NCBI GenBank assembly: GCA_022393335.1
Contig: JAJEKB010021035.1
Coordinates: 1,370,780 to 1,434,779, forward strand
From: Macrotrachela quadricornifera
Taxonomy: Eukaryota; Rotifera; Eurotatoria; Philodinida; Philodinidae
Length of the DNA: 64,000 nucleotides
Direction: 5' to 3'
Shown here: positions 12,250-23,110 of the stretch, piece after piece
How the letters are laid out: the number at the start of each line of letters is the position of its first letter
How positions within the stretch are numbered: position 1 is the first letter of the stretch
The notes under the pieces: model-generated
What the model was told of the DNA's origin: nothing
Database searches by the model: none
What the model saw: the letters and a program-made list of their open reading frames with translations, nothing else
Position numbers and translations under genes: made by a program

Positions 12250-12970
12250 GGGTGGATCGAAAGTTTTCGCACAAAATGTTTCCTCATTTGTGGCTAACTT
12301 GAAAACATTTCAGACGAGTCGAAAACTATGGATTAGAACTAGAATTTTGTGGTCTTTCTGAATATGAGCTTGAAAATTTAATTTGGACGACGCATAAACA
12401 GCTTTTTCCTAACCCATATATGTCCCTTTGCAAATAGCCTAAAAGCTATCGGACACGGTAGTTTTGTAGAGTAGAAACTTATTTACAAAATGAGATATTG
12501 AATTAAGTTGTAGCTTTAACATAGGTGAAGTTATTTGTATTTTGTCGGAAGCTCCTTTCTGTGAAAAATGTCTTTTGGTCAAAAGTCGATTTCTCATAAA
12601 TCAGGGTAAAGAAAAAACAAAAATTGAGAAGCCTTGTGTAAAGACCAAAAAAAACTCAAATAGTACATCTTGTAGGGCAGATTTTGCTCTACCAGCTGAT
12701 TGAGTAATGAAGGTTCCAACTTTTAGTTTCGAATCGCAATAGTTAAAATACAAAAAAATGTGTGAAAAATTTTCCCGTCCAAACAAATTTTCCAGGCCTT
12801 TCAAAGATTCCCTCACTGCTTTTAAACAAAAATTGACAAAAAATTTTCAAGCTCATATTCAGAAAGATCAGAAAATTCTGGTTCTAATCCATAGTTTTCG
12901 ACTCGTCTGAAATATTTTCAAGTGGCCCAAAAATGAGCAAACATTTTGTGCGAAAACTTTCGATTCACCC
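12250..12970. mobile_element. Foldback element with about 130-bp inverted repeats
   Basis: The left arm (12250-12385) starts GGGTGGATCGAAAGTTTTCG. The right arm (about 12835-12970) ends CGAAAACTTTCGATTCACCC. The arms match over their length, including the shared stretch ATCCATAGTTTTCGACTCGT in one orientation. The 450-bp interior has no transposase. No clear target duplication was found, so the superfamily is open. Confidence 0.75.
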
Positions 12971-13109
12971 ATTATTATATATATTTTCATGATTTTTAGT
13001 TATGTATTGACAATTTTTGAACGAAAAAACAAAAGAATATTATTTCGTTTATTTATATATCGTATTATTTATAAAAAATAAAACCTAATTTTATCATATG
13101 ATTCTTTGT

Positions 13110-13425
13110 ATCATGATTACCAAATGAGCTTCTTGATCACGCCTTTAATATCGTCACTATTACCATGATCACCATAGCGAATTTTACCATAGTTGTTGTT
13201 TGGTCATTTGTACCAACAATTACCATAGATATCTTGACCATAATTATTATTTGGTCATCTGTACTACGGTTGCTAGGAGCATTTTAACCAAATGGTCATT
13301 TTCACCATAGCTATTAATTGGTCATTTCTACCATTGTTACTATAGACAATTGTATTATAGTTACTGTGGGGATTTCAACCATAGTTGTTAAATGGTCATT
13401 TGTGCCATACCGCGTTACCGACAGA
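13110..13425. repeat. Degenerate tandem repeat (TTTGGTCAT / TACCATAG units)
   Basis: Repeated motifs such as TGGTCATTTGTACCA and TTACCATAG recur with spacing of about 55-70 bp across roughly five units. A short ACAG microsatellite (13421-13437) follows. It has no coding frame. Confidence 0.6.
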
Positions 13426-13745
13426 CAGACAGACACAGGTGAATTTACGTTTTGCAGACCCTAGCCTTTCAGTATAGGGAAAATCTTATTTTGAATTGAA
13501 ATAAATATATTACTCTTTCTGTTCCAATATAACAGTAATATATTTATTTGAAAAGAAATTTTATCCTCTATCTACAGCTAACTGAGAATTATTTTTAAGA
13601 GAATTACTTATTTTGTTTAGTTAAATGATATTTGAATGATAAATGTCATTCTGTTGTATAGAATAGGAAAACAATGATCATTCATTAACAAAGTAATTAA
13701 GATCGTCGGTCATGTGTATCGTTGTTTTTCATACATATATACACA

Positions 13746-14595
13746 TACCGGGTGTTCCAAAAGTTTTGCAACATTTTGTATTTTGCATATATATCGGCAT
13801 AGGTAAATGAGAGAACCTTGATTTTTTTTGAAAGGATGTGCCTTGAAAAGCTCTACAAAAATGGTAATAGTAAATTCTAATTGATTCGCACCAATGGTCT
13901 TTTCCATATTCGAAAAGGTAGATCTATATGTCAGTGGTTTGTCCCATTGCTGTATTAACAACAGATTTTCTGTATTGGTTTTTGATCTTTCTTTAACTTT
14001 TGAACATTAAATTTTCGATGACACTTTTTATTTAAATCAATATTAAGCACTCTGCTATTGTTGAAATACTAATTTTAAAATCTGTAGCCATTTTTCGTAA
14101 ATTTTCTCGACAAATGTTGGGATCGAGACTTTTTTCACCTGGCTGATGAGTTTTTTTGTGCGACCAGTTCTTCGTCATCCTGATTGTGGTTTAACATTAA
14201 TTGTTCCAGATTTTTTATACCGACGTAACCAACGATAAATGGTACTTCGATGAACCTTGTTTGCCAATGCGTTAGCGATTTCGGGAGCTTTTTTTCGATT
14301 CTTGTAGTGAATCAAAGCTATATCTCGTAAATCATGACTTTTCACCATTTCAAAATCAAGTGAAACAAAATAAAAGAATATTGTCCAACTAGAGTAATAG
14401 AGGGCACTAATGCGCACTTTATTTATGTAAAAGGAATCTATTATCTCAATAGCAATAGTAAATGCAGACTTTTCAAACTATCACAAAACTTTAGTAAATG
14501 GTGTAAATACCGCAATGGGATAAACCACTAACATATAGATCTATCTTCTTGAATATGGAAAAGATCATTGATACGAGTCAATTAGAATCAGAGGT
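13746..14595 (-). pseudogene. Tc1/mariner transposase remnant
   Basis: The left end reads ACCGGGTGTTCCAAAAGTTT next to TA, a mariner-like terminus. On the minus strand, 14348-14175 encodes MVKSHDLRDIALIHYKNRKK and then NKVHRSTIYRWLRRYKKSG, a helix-turn-helix DNA-binding region typical of Tc1/mariner transposases. After GTINVKPQSG there is a TGA stop. Later pieces (TGRTKKLIS in one frame, ENLRKMATDFKISISTIAE in another) show frameshifts, and the catalytic domain is gone. The flank 14505-14592 is an inverted copy of about 13865-13960. It is a dead copy. Confidence 0.65.
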
Positions 14596-14685
14596 GGGCA
14601 AGTCAAGCCAAAAAAACAAGTCAAGTCAAGTCAGACTTGACCGACTTGATTGACTTGACTTGACTTGACTTGAAGGTTTTTCTAA
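14593..14685. mobile_element. hAT-like terminus with CAAGT repeats
   Basis: CAGAGGTGGGCAAGTC at 14593 followed by many AAGTC/GACTT units that can fold on themselves. A related end, CAGAGATGGACAAATC, occurs at 15405 in the same orientation, so this is not a simple inverted-repeat pair. Between them (14700-15400) I see no recognisable protein. Confidence 0.4.
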
Positions 14686-15889
14686 TCTTCCAACTATGTT
14701 CCTAGTTTTTCTAATGCATGATGTGACTGTGAACATCAGTACATTCATCTTTGGTTATTAACTAGCAGATACAACATCGTTGTTGGTGGGAAAATACCGT
14801 ATAACTCGCAACAGGCATCATAAATGTTTTATTTTTGTGTCTTTGGCATAAATCTAAGGAGGCAAATGAATTAATTATTAAATAAACTATTTAACCAGTT
14901 ATTTGTCAGACGCAAAATAAATGAATAAAACAATGCTGAGTTCTTTCTTCTTTCTCTTTATCTTTTCTGCCTGTTCCGAGTATTGCACTTGGACGATATC
15001 TGTATTGATGTCACCGTTGCATTAGTCAGAATAGACAGCAACGAAAAAGAGAAAGACGGAGCATTGCTTACCTTCATTATTTCAAAATTTCTTACCTTTT
15101 ATTTTATTGTTGAAAATGACCTTTTGAATGAGATCAAAAGTTTCACTTTATTCATATACAATAACATTGATACTAAAGAAGTTACTTGAATCGAACAATC
15201 AATATGAATAATACTGTATCTTTAAATACAAACTCCTCTATGTCAAGCTCTTCATATATATCTTTCACACCGAAATCTAAATCTGAAACAGTATTCAAAC
15301 AACAGCGTGTTGGAAAAATATTCGAGATGTTTTCTTCACAAATATTATTGAAAAAATGATAAAAATTGGTCTGCAAAATGTTTAATATGTGATGATATAG
15401 TATCAGAGATGGACAAATCAAGTCCAAGTCAAGTCAAACGTTTTAAACTGTTTGCGAAGCACTGTTGGTATATTTCAATTTGAATATCAATGATAGAAAG
15501 TAATATTTTGCTGAAATCCTAATCTTTTGTACTTAGGAATGCTTGCAACCATAAGGATGACTCAAAATCCATACTTTACTATTTCATATGATAGATTATA
15601 ATCACCTGTGAGTGTTTGTAGATGTGTTTTGGATGTTAGTATATCTGTGCTTAAGATTTTCGAGTTTGAGAGATATTGAGGCATTCCAAACGCATTTAGG
15701 AATTGCTGTTAGTGGACGTTTGCGAGCATATCTCATCGAGTTCCGAGTGTTTGTAGATGTGGTTTCCCCGTCCGTTGAAAAGTTGGGTGTTAGTAAATGT
15801 TATCATGTTTTGCAAATATCCAATAACCAGAGTCTCTCTGGTCGCTCGAATATAAATATATATCAATTTATTTTCAATCATTTATTTCC

Positions 15890-17255
15890 TTTCAATTGAA
15901 ATTACATAGCAATCAAAATATTATAATCAATAGCTCAAAATAAAGAAAGTTTATCAATTATTCCCATTAATTTCATGGCATTTCAATGTTAAATCGTAGT
16001 ACTTGCTTGATCAATTGATCAACAACATAGAGATTACCTTCTCGGTCAAATGACAATCCTATGGGATAATTGAGTTGATTTTCTTGTATTCCTACGTCAT
16101 TTCCACTAACAATAACATTCCCTTGTTGTGCTTCTTTAGGCCAACGTACAATTCGGTAATTATGACTATCAGTTCCATAAACGGTACCCAATTGATCAAC
16201 TACAAGTCCATTAGGATAATACAATTGTGTCAAATTCGTTCTATCTCCTTGTCCACCAGCAACAACAATACCTTCTTTTGCACCTTCTATCCATTTCATT
16301 ACACGGTGATTATAATGATCACACACAAATACTGAACGTTCTTGATCGACGAATATATAAGTAGGGTTATTGAGTTGATCAAGACGATTTCCTTTTCCAT
16401 TTCCACCTGCCACTAATATTCCTTGGAATTTACCCATTCGATATCTTCTTACTTCATTCTTGTCATTATCAGAGACATAGAGAAATCTATTGTCATACAT
16501 TGTCAAACCATAACAAGAGATATTCGAAACAATTATCTCTCCACTTGTTCCACTTTGACGAGGCCATCTAACCACTCGTCTATTTCCTAGATCACAAATA
16601 ACAAGACTATCTCTCTCTTTATCCACGATCACATCTGTTGGGTAACTTAATTGATGAACGTCCTTTCCTCCTCCATGTCCACCTGCCACTATTTGTCCAA
16701 TTGTTTCACCAGATTTCCATGCTACAATACGGTTGTTCTCAGAATCAGCAACATAAATTGTTTTTTTATCATCTACATATAACCCGTGAGGCAGAGAAAG
16801 CTTTGGATTTTGTCCTCCTACTATCTGACCATACTTATTCCATTTGGCATTTGCAGGAATATCTATCAAACTGGTATGAAGTGGTCCTGAAAGAAAGAGA
16901 AAACATGATCACCATCAAAATGAATCTTTCATTTTCTTTGGTTTATGAGAAAAGACGAACTCCTATAATATTGTTTCTCACTCTGCTTAATGTGATAGAG
17001 AAGAATAAAAATAATTCTCAGTTGCTGTAAAGAAAAATACTATTACAATATGTTTTACTGATGTCTATATCAATGATTTCTCAAGTCTATCAAGCGGGTT
17101 GGTGAGTTTACTCAAAAGTGTTTTCTCTCCTACTTTCGTTCTCATTATTAATAATATACATTTTGTCTGTTTCAAGTAGGAGTGAAGAATGTCGGAGATG
17201 ATAATATTTGAACTATTTGCTCATCAGTCATGTGAGATTTTTCTGGCAGATTTCC
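15890..17255 (-). repeat. Right arm of the NHL inverted duplication
   Basis: Reverse-complement partner of 10077-11660. It keeps the NHL exon, the acceptor and the promoter-side flank out to the GAAACAGACAAAATG landmark (about 17160-17175). It lacks about 290 bp present in the left arm. Confidence 0.8.
15973..16886 (-). CDS. NHL-repeat beta-propeller protein, copy 2 (main exon)
   Basis: The exon starts after an acceptor identical in type to copy 1 (TTTCTTTCAG, AG at 16888-16887) and ends with TGA at 15975-15973, giving about 304 residues. Six NHL repeats are visible, including LYVDDKKTIYVADSENNRIV near the start and LSFDREGNLYVVDQLIKQVL at the end. The last repeat lost the usual N-(D/H)-R-(V/I) ending seen in copy 1, so the closing blade has diverged. 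The frame is open throughout, which suggests selection on both copies. The start codon lies in an unidentified upstream exon. Transcription converges with copy 1 across 4.3 kb of repeat-rich DNA. Confidence 0.85.
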
Positions 17256-17480
17256 AAAAATATTTCTCGACGGAAATTTCGCTAGTCGAAGCTCCGTCGT
17301 GGAGTTTCTGAGAAGTCTACTAAAAAATGCGAAATTCCTGAGGAATTCTCAAGCAGCCACCAAGTTAATCCGCGAACAGTTGTTACATGGAGACTTCTTA
17401 GAGAGTTTCTGTTTTTGTGATTTCATTCTATAAATTACATAAATGTTTTATAGATACCCCTGGAAAAAAATTGTTTCACT

Positions 17481-17955
17481 CAGTATTTTAAATATATTAT
17501 TACTATAAGGTAACATTGGGTAAAAACTAATTGTATATTCTGAAAGTTCATGGAGTTTTCTATCATCTTATGTAATTAGATTCTAGTTTAGAACTATGCA
17601 TTATTAAAATAAATTAATTCTAATGAAGGCATATATAAGTGCAAGCCAAAACAAATATATATAGAATAATAGAGAATTTCATGATCTATCAGAATATATA
17701 ATTGATTTTTTTAAAAAGGCAAACTTGTAATGATAACAAAAAATAGAAAAACTAATTTTGATGTCAGTGACGAAATCAAGTCTGTGGAAATCTGAACATG
17801 AGGATACTTTCATTGCAATTAATTTATTTAAATAATGCATAGTTCTAAACTAGAATCTAATTACATAAGATGATATACAAGTCCATGAACTTTCAGAATA
17901 TATAATTAGTTTTTAGATAATGTTACCTTATAGTAACAATATATTTAAAATACTG
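17481..17955. mobile_element. Foldback MITE, arms about 125-130 bp
   Basis: The left arm (17481-17612) and right arm (17830-17955) are reverse complements: CAGTATTTTAAATATATT at the left end and AATATATTTAAAATACTG at the right. The 220-bp interior has no open frame of note. No target duplication could be assigned. Confidence 0.75.
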
Positions 17956-18786
17956 AATAAAATATTTTTTTAGGAGTATATATGTACTTTGTCTATAGAT
18001 CATGTGCACAGCTAAGAGAGAAAGAAAAGACATTACATGTATCTACGAATATACGCACAAATTCTAGGAGGTTGATGATTTAGTTTAAAATAGTCTTCAT
18101 GTCTCTTGTTCACAATACTTTCACGTTACGTCTAAAATCTGTTTCAGCGAAAAATACTAAAAGGTTTTAATTTTGTATTGCTATCGATTTTACTAGAATT
18201 TAAGAGAGGGTACACGAGGCCACGACCCAAAACATCCGACATCGGTTGTCGCAAATATTTTTTTTTCAAATAAGGTTGCTAGTTCGAAAGAGCGTTAAAA
18301 GTTAGGCAGATACCTAAAATTTTATAGCTTTGGCACAAAGCCTTCTAGTATTTTGAAAATCAATTTTCTTGGACCCTCTCAAAAACCATCAATTTTTGTG
18401 CATTTTTGGTTATGACATTTTTTATCACAAAAAGTTGACCAAAGCTATTATCAATATATACTAGTTAATAGAGCAGCTTCTGCTCTAGAAAATCCTGTAC
18501 TTTATATATAAGATTACGTACTTCAAAAAAATAGAAAGCTCATTATAATGTGTAAACTTGGCCATTTTGACTTGGTATTTTTTTGTTTTTTTTTCTACTA
18601 CGCTCTTATTTTTCAAGAGCCTAGAGCAAACTTCATACATTCTTGTACAACAGCAAAAGGCGCATCTTTTGATAAAAGAAGATTTGTTTTAAAGTACTGG
18701 CAAAGTCTCGAAAAGTTCATAATAATGCTGCTCACTACACGTGATTTTATGCATTTTAATGAAAACTCACTAAATAACTTTTTATT

Positions 18787-19387
18787 TTAACCCTTTCATC
18801 GCGATTCGATTTCCATAGAAAGTAACATCTCTATATTCGTTTTATTACGAAAACAAAATATACCACAAGATGTAGCATGAACCGCTGTACAATCTACATC
18901 GTAAAGATTATTTCGATTGTATACCTTTTGTATTCAAAAAAAAAGCAAAAGTGTGTGGGACCAATTGTTGAGGTTGCAAAAATTGATGGCACAGAATTTT
19001 GCTTTTCTTGAAAACAAAAGGTATACAATCGTAATAAGCTTTACGATGTAGATTGTAGAGCGCTTCACGCTGCATCTTGTAGTATATTTTATTTTTCCTT
19101 ACAAAACCATATTAGATGATAAAAGGATCAAATAAGAAACATTGAATTTCACATTCGTGTGGAAAAAAATGATGTTTTCCTAACCTAAAAAACAAGTCAG
19201 ACAGAGTTTTATATTCTTTCACAATAAAAGTTAGACAATTAAAATAAGCTTTACTATGACGATTGTAGAGCTTTTTACGCTGCGTCTTGTGGTTTACACG
19301 GTTTTCTTAATAAAACGTATTTCGAGATTAGAATATGAAATGCAAAGTGGGACCCACCGGTGGGTCCCATCGTGGTGAAAGGTTTAA
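18787..19387. mobile_element. piggyBac-type MITE nested at TTAA
   Basis: The element (18791-19383) starts CCCTTTCATCGCGATTCG and ends as the complement of ACCTTTCACCACGATGGG, with TTAA on both sides (18787-18790, 19384-19387). Its interior contains two related hairpin arms (about 18835-18935 and 19010-19110) and a third copy of one arm near 19226-19330. It interrupts a longer inverted repeat whose halves are 18650-18790 and 19800-19915. Confidence 0.75.
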
Positions 19388-19800
19388 TGCAAATAATTAC
19401 GATTTATGCCAAAACTAATAATATATTTGAAATCAGCGCTAAAAACTGACCTAGTCCGTGTATGTTTTGAGAATTTTTGAGATTTTTTCTCATCAAAAAT
19501 TTCACCCTGGTCCTCCTCAGGGATCTGACGAAACATGAATTTCATTAAAAGACATTTAAGCAGTATGAATGAGGTTCTAAACTTATGAGATGCTAGTAAA
19601 ATACAAAATTCTATCAATCTAAAATATATAAACAGCATTTCGGTGAAATTCATGTTTCGTCAAATCCCTGAAGAGGACCAGAGTGAAATTTTCGATGAAA
19701 AAAAATCTCAAAAATCCTTGAAACATACACGGGCTAGGTCAGTTTTTAGCGCTGATTTCAAATATATTATTGGTTTTGGCATAAATTGTAATTATTTCCA
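19386..19800. repeat. Foldback hairpin within the 18-21 kb element
   Basis: The segment 19386-19548 is closely complementary to 19645-19800; both contain AAATCAGCGCTAAAAACTGA or its complement. The loop is about 95 bp. The minus-strand open frame 19384-19653 lies across this hairpin and is not evidence of a gene. Confidence 0.7.
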
Positions 19801-20149
19801 TTAAACTAAAAAGTTATTTAGTGAATTTTCATGAAAATGCATAAAATCACGTGTAGTGAGCAGCATTATTATGAACTTTTCGAGACTTTGCCGATACTTT
19901 AAAACAAATCTAGTACTCGCCAGACGTCTCTGGACATATCAAAATCCAAGTAAAGGTCAACCGTTTTTCATGAAATTTTCATCAGAGAAAGAGCTGGAAA
20001 AACTGTGATCGCAAGCATCAACCCGAGCTCGATCGGTTGCGGTAGGATAGAGTTCGGTTTTAAACATTGTTTTAAACTTTTGTGATCTTGATCTCAACAT
20101 TTGAAGAATTTTTTCAACTTCTTTTACTTATCAATTCATACCGAGTTGA

Positions 20150-20480
20150 GGGTGAGGGTGAGATCTCACCCAGATAGTAGAGTCTTAGCTAACACTACCA
20201 AACTTTCTACGATGCGTTTCTGAGTCCAGCGGTAGCTTTAGAGAATGCTGTTGCCATTAATAGGAGTACGATGGGGTGTTTGGGTGAAATTTTAGTCAAG
20301 TCATATGGCAATGAAATGTGCATGAAGTTTTTAAGAAATTTAGCGAATTTGTTATGATTCTAAGATTAATCATTTCGTATCGATGGTTCTTTGGTCGAAA
20401 TGTGAAAATCGATGGTTTCTAATAGATTATAAGAGAAAAATGTATACAAGTGTTTCCTTGATTCACAACGATGACGTATC
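20150..20480. repeat. Dispersed repeat, copy 2 of the 580-1000 family
   Basis: Reverse-complement relative of 580-1000. Its outer end carries GAGGGTGAGGGTGAGATC, a short GGGTGA tandem also seen at 44922 and 54317. Homology to copy 1 ends abruptly near 20470, next to a possible helitron-like start. Confidence 0.6.
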
Positions 20481-21139
20481 TATATATATTAAGAAGAGCG
20501 TTTGTCTGTTCGCTATGCATTTAGTCCGTGTGATAGCTAGCGTCACAAAAGTTTCCACACTACTTCCTTAGCTTCTGAGGAAAGTCATCTTGAGGTTGAA
20601 ACCACCAAGCGGGGTGCATGAAAGAGGCTGGGTGAAATTTCATCGCGATCAGTACAGATCGAGATTCTGATGAGTTTGTTCGCTATGAATTTAGTCATCG
20701 TGAGAGATAGCGTCACGGAACTATCCGCATCAGTTCCTTGAGTGCGCTAACGAAAGGAAGGCGTGCTTGAAACTTCATCCAAGTCGTAGGAGACTGTGAT
20801 TTTATTCACTTTCTAATTAAACGACGCAGTTCAATGCAATTTTGAGAGTGATCGTGTCCAAAGTGGATGCGAGTGAGGATGTCAGCTTGAGCTCGATGAG
20901 AAGAGTTCTATGGCGAATACCTAACGCATAGCAGGAACAATCCTGTTAAAGATGCCTGACGCATACCGGTAAAAGTCCTGTCATAGAGGTTTCAGGTGTG
21001 ACAGGAAAATTTTTGTTGCAGATGACTCAGTCACAGGGGGGAACAGTCCTGTAAAAGACGTGTTGTGTACAGCAGAAAAAGTCGGGTGGAAGGTGCAAAA
21101 CTTTAACCATATTTTCTTTGCAGTGGATACCTCCTCTAG
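20479..21139 (+). mobile_element. Possible helitron-like insertion
   Basis: It starts TCTATATATATTAAGAAG and ends CTCCTCTAG, between A and T, which fits the TC..CTAG termini and AT target of helitrons. Both ends coincide with the points where homology to neighbouring repeats stops. Inside are two partial repeats beginning TGTTCGCTATG (20507 and about 20678) and a degenerate array of ACAGTCCTGT-like units (20930-21080). I could not find the expected hairpin just before the 3' end, so the call is weak. Confidence 0.35.
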
Positions 21140-21424
21140 TCTTATATATAAAGTACAGGATTTTGTAGAGCAGAGGCTGCTCTATTAACTAGTATATATT
21201 GATAATGGCTTTGGTCAATTTTTTGTGATAAAAAATGTCATAAACAAAAATGCACGAAAATTGATTTTCAAAATACTAGAAGGCTTTGTGCCAAAGCTAT
21301 AAAATTTTAGGTATCTGCCTAACTTTTAACGCTCTTTCGAACTAGCAACCTTATGTGAAAAAAAATTTTTTTTCGGCAACCAAATTGGGTCGTGGCCTCA
21401 TGGACCCTCTCTTAAGAGGCAGAT

Positions 21425-22611
21425 TGGAGAAAGTTTTTCTCCTCAAAAGAAAAAATAAACGTGAAAACGTCGGATTTAAATCCGAGTTTTATGTGTACTT
21501 CAAAAAGTAAAAATAATTCACAACATATTGATTTTGATCGAACCGTCTACAAACTAGCTATCTTGAGTCTATCATCAGCATTTTGACCGTATCTCGTGAA
21601 CGGCTTAACCATTTGAGCTCTGAGACATCTCGATTGAACGGAAAACAGTTTAGTCTACAAATTCATTCTACTCAAGCGAGGAAGTTATCAAATAAAAGAA
21701 GTGTTAGAAGTCAAAAACTGCGTAAATCCAAAGATTACACTGCGGAAGGTGGTATTTTCGATTTCTCTCACGTGCTGCACGAAATCTTAGGCTCATTTTT
21801 CTATAAGACATAGATTTCATCAAGACACATCCTTTGCCACTAAATTATAAGAATAAAAAATCTGGGGAGCCAAGCTAGCATGGACGACACTGTAGGCGAT
21901 CCTATAAAGTGATCATTGACTCAACTCTCAGAATGATATTATATCTTTATAAATCACAGAAAACTGAGTAGGAGGAGTTATTTCAGAATGGATTTGGGCT
22001 TATATCAAGCGAGATTATGATCATAGGTAACCTCATGGATCTATTAGAGATATGTGATACACAGAGGCATCAGTATTTTCATAATAATTCACCAATATAA
22101 ATAGCTATCGAGTTCGAATTTTTTCCATTATATAACTCTTCTTAGTAGCGACAAAACCATGCATCTAGAACATCCTAAAACTGCTAGTCACCCGAGACAT
22201 ATATAGGGACACTGGCCTCAGAATACAGATTTTGTACATTTTGAGACCTTGTTTAAGCAATTTTCACTTAAAAAACTACAATTTGATTCAAAATTAATAT
22301 CATTTTCGGAATAAGCATTAAAAACTGAGTCAATTCATATGTGTTGTGAATAGTTCTGAGAAAAATTGTTTTTTGAAAAAATCCCTGTATCTTCCCCTCA
22401 GGGATGATCTAGTAAATAATGACAATTTTTTCCACAACTCAGCCACTTCTTGACGGATCCTTCTCATCTTCGAACTCGACCGAGATATTGATGAGACAAT
22501 TCTGTGCACAAAATTTCAGTTCAATTGCATGTAATTGTGAAGAGTTATCGTGTAAACGGCCGACCGGACATACTGACCGATTCTAGAGTGTACTCACTTT
22601 TTGAGTACACA
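21425..22611 (-). mobile_element. Non-autonomous DNA-transposon-like repeat, copy 2
   Basis: Reverse-complement relative of 3513-4790. It ends with the same 23-bp palindrome (22588-22610), and the other end carries TGTGTACTTCAAAAAGTA (21492-21509). Frames at 21583-21813 and 22504-22710 are not preserved in copy 1 and are rejected as genes. Confidence 0.55.
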
Positions 22612-22904
22612 AAAACAAGAAAACACATCATCATGAAAATAAAGATGAATACAAAAAAAAACAATTTTGAGCTCGGACTTTTAATTGATCGGCCTATAGT
22701 TACTTGGTAATGCGGTTGATCAATAACGGCAACTTCCTTTCCCTAGTAGTGCTGTAACTACCGGGGGCAGGGCTGCACGTTGGTACAATGCCACCTCTGT
22801 AAACGTCTCTTACCCAGCCAAAAACCATTTTTTGCTCCCCCCCCTGTAAAATTTTATTTCGCTGACTTGCCCCCTCTATAAAAATTTCCTGGTTACGCCA
22901 CTAT

Positions 22905-23110
22905 TCCCTAGACGCCTCTATATAGCCCATGATAACTAATAGAAAATACCTCTAAATAGACTATAAGATCCTATATGCAGCACCCTAATTACGCTATAAG
23001 GATCTATGTAGGGTACCGCTAAATAGGCCATACAGACTTATGGAGGGTACCCCTTTGTAACTCTTAATGACTTATACAGGATACCCTACACTGTAATCTA
23101 CAACACACTG
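22905..23110. repeat. Degenerate tandem repeat, about 60-bp unit
   Basis: Three to four diverged units of the pattern CTAAATAGRCTATA...AGGGTACC. It adjoins the G/C-run stretch shared with 6095-6185. A CAA microsatellite lies at 23395-23412. I see no gene from 23110 to 24550. Confidence 0.5.

Larger units (their letters stand above)
18200..21415. mobile_element. Large TTAA-flanked element with about 300-bp inverted repeats
   Basis: The element (18204-21411) begins GAGAGGGTACACGAGGCCAC and ends with a near-complement finishing ACCCTCTC. It is bracketed by TTAA at 18200-18203 and 21412-21415. The inverted repeats extend about 300 bp inward (to about 18530 and 21140) and share CCTTCTAGTATTTTGAAAAT and other motifs. 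TTAA targets point to the piggyBac superfamily. The interior has no transposase; it is filled by nested insertions at 18791-19383, 19386-19800, 20150-20480 and perhaps 20479-21139. Confidence 0.75.

Noticed and set aside
13710..13961. 83-codon minus frame at the mariner end
   Set aside because: It runs through the terminal repeat and has no transposase motif.
19384..19653. 89-codon minus frame
   Set aside because: It spans a foldback hairpin whose other arm gives a near mirror image.
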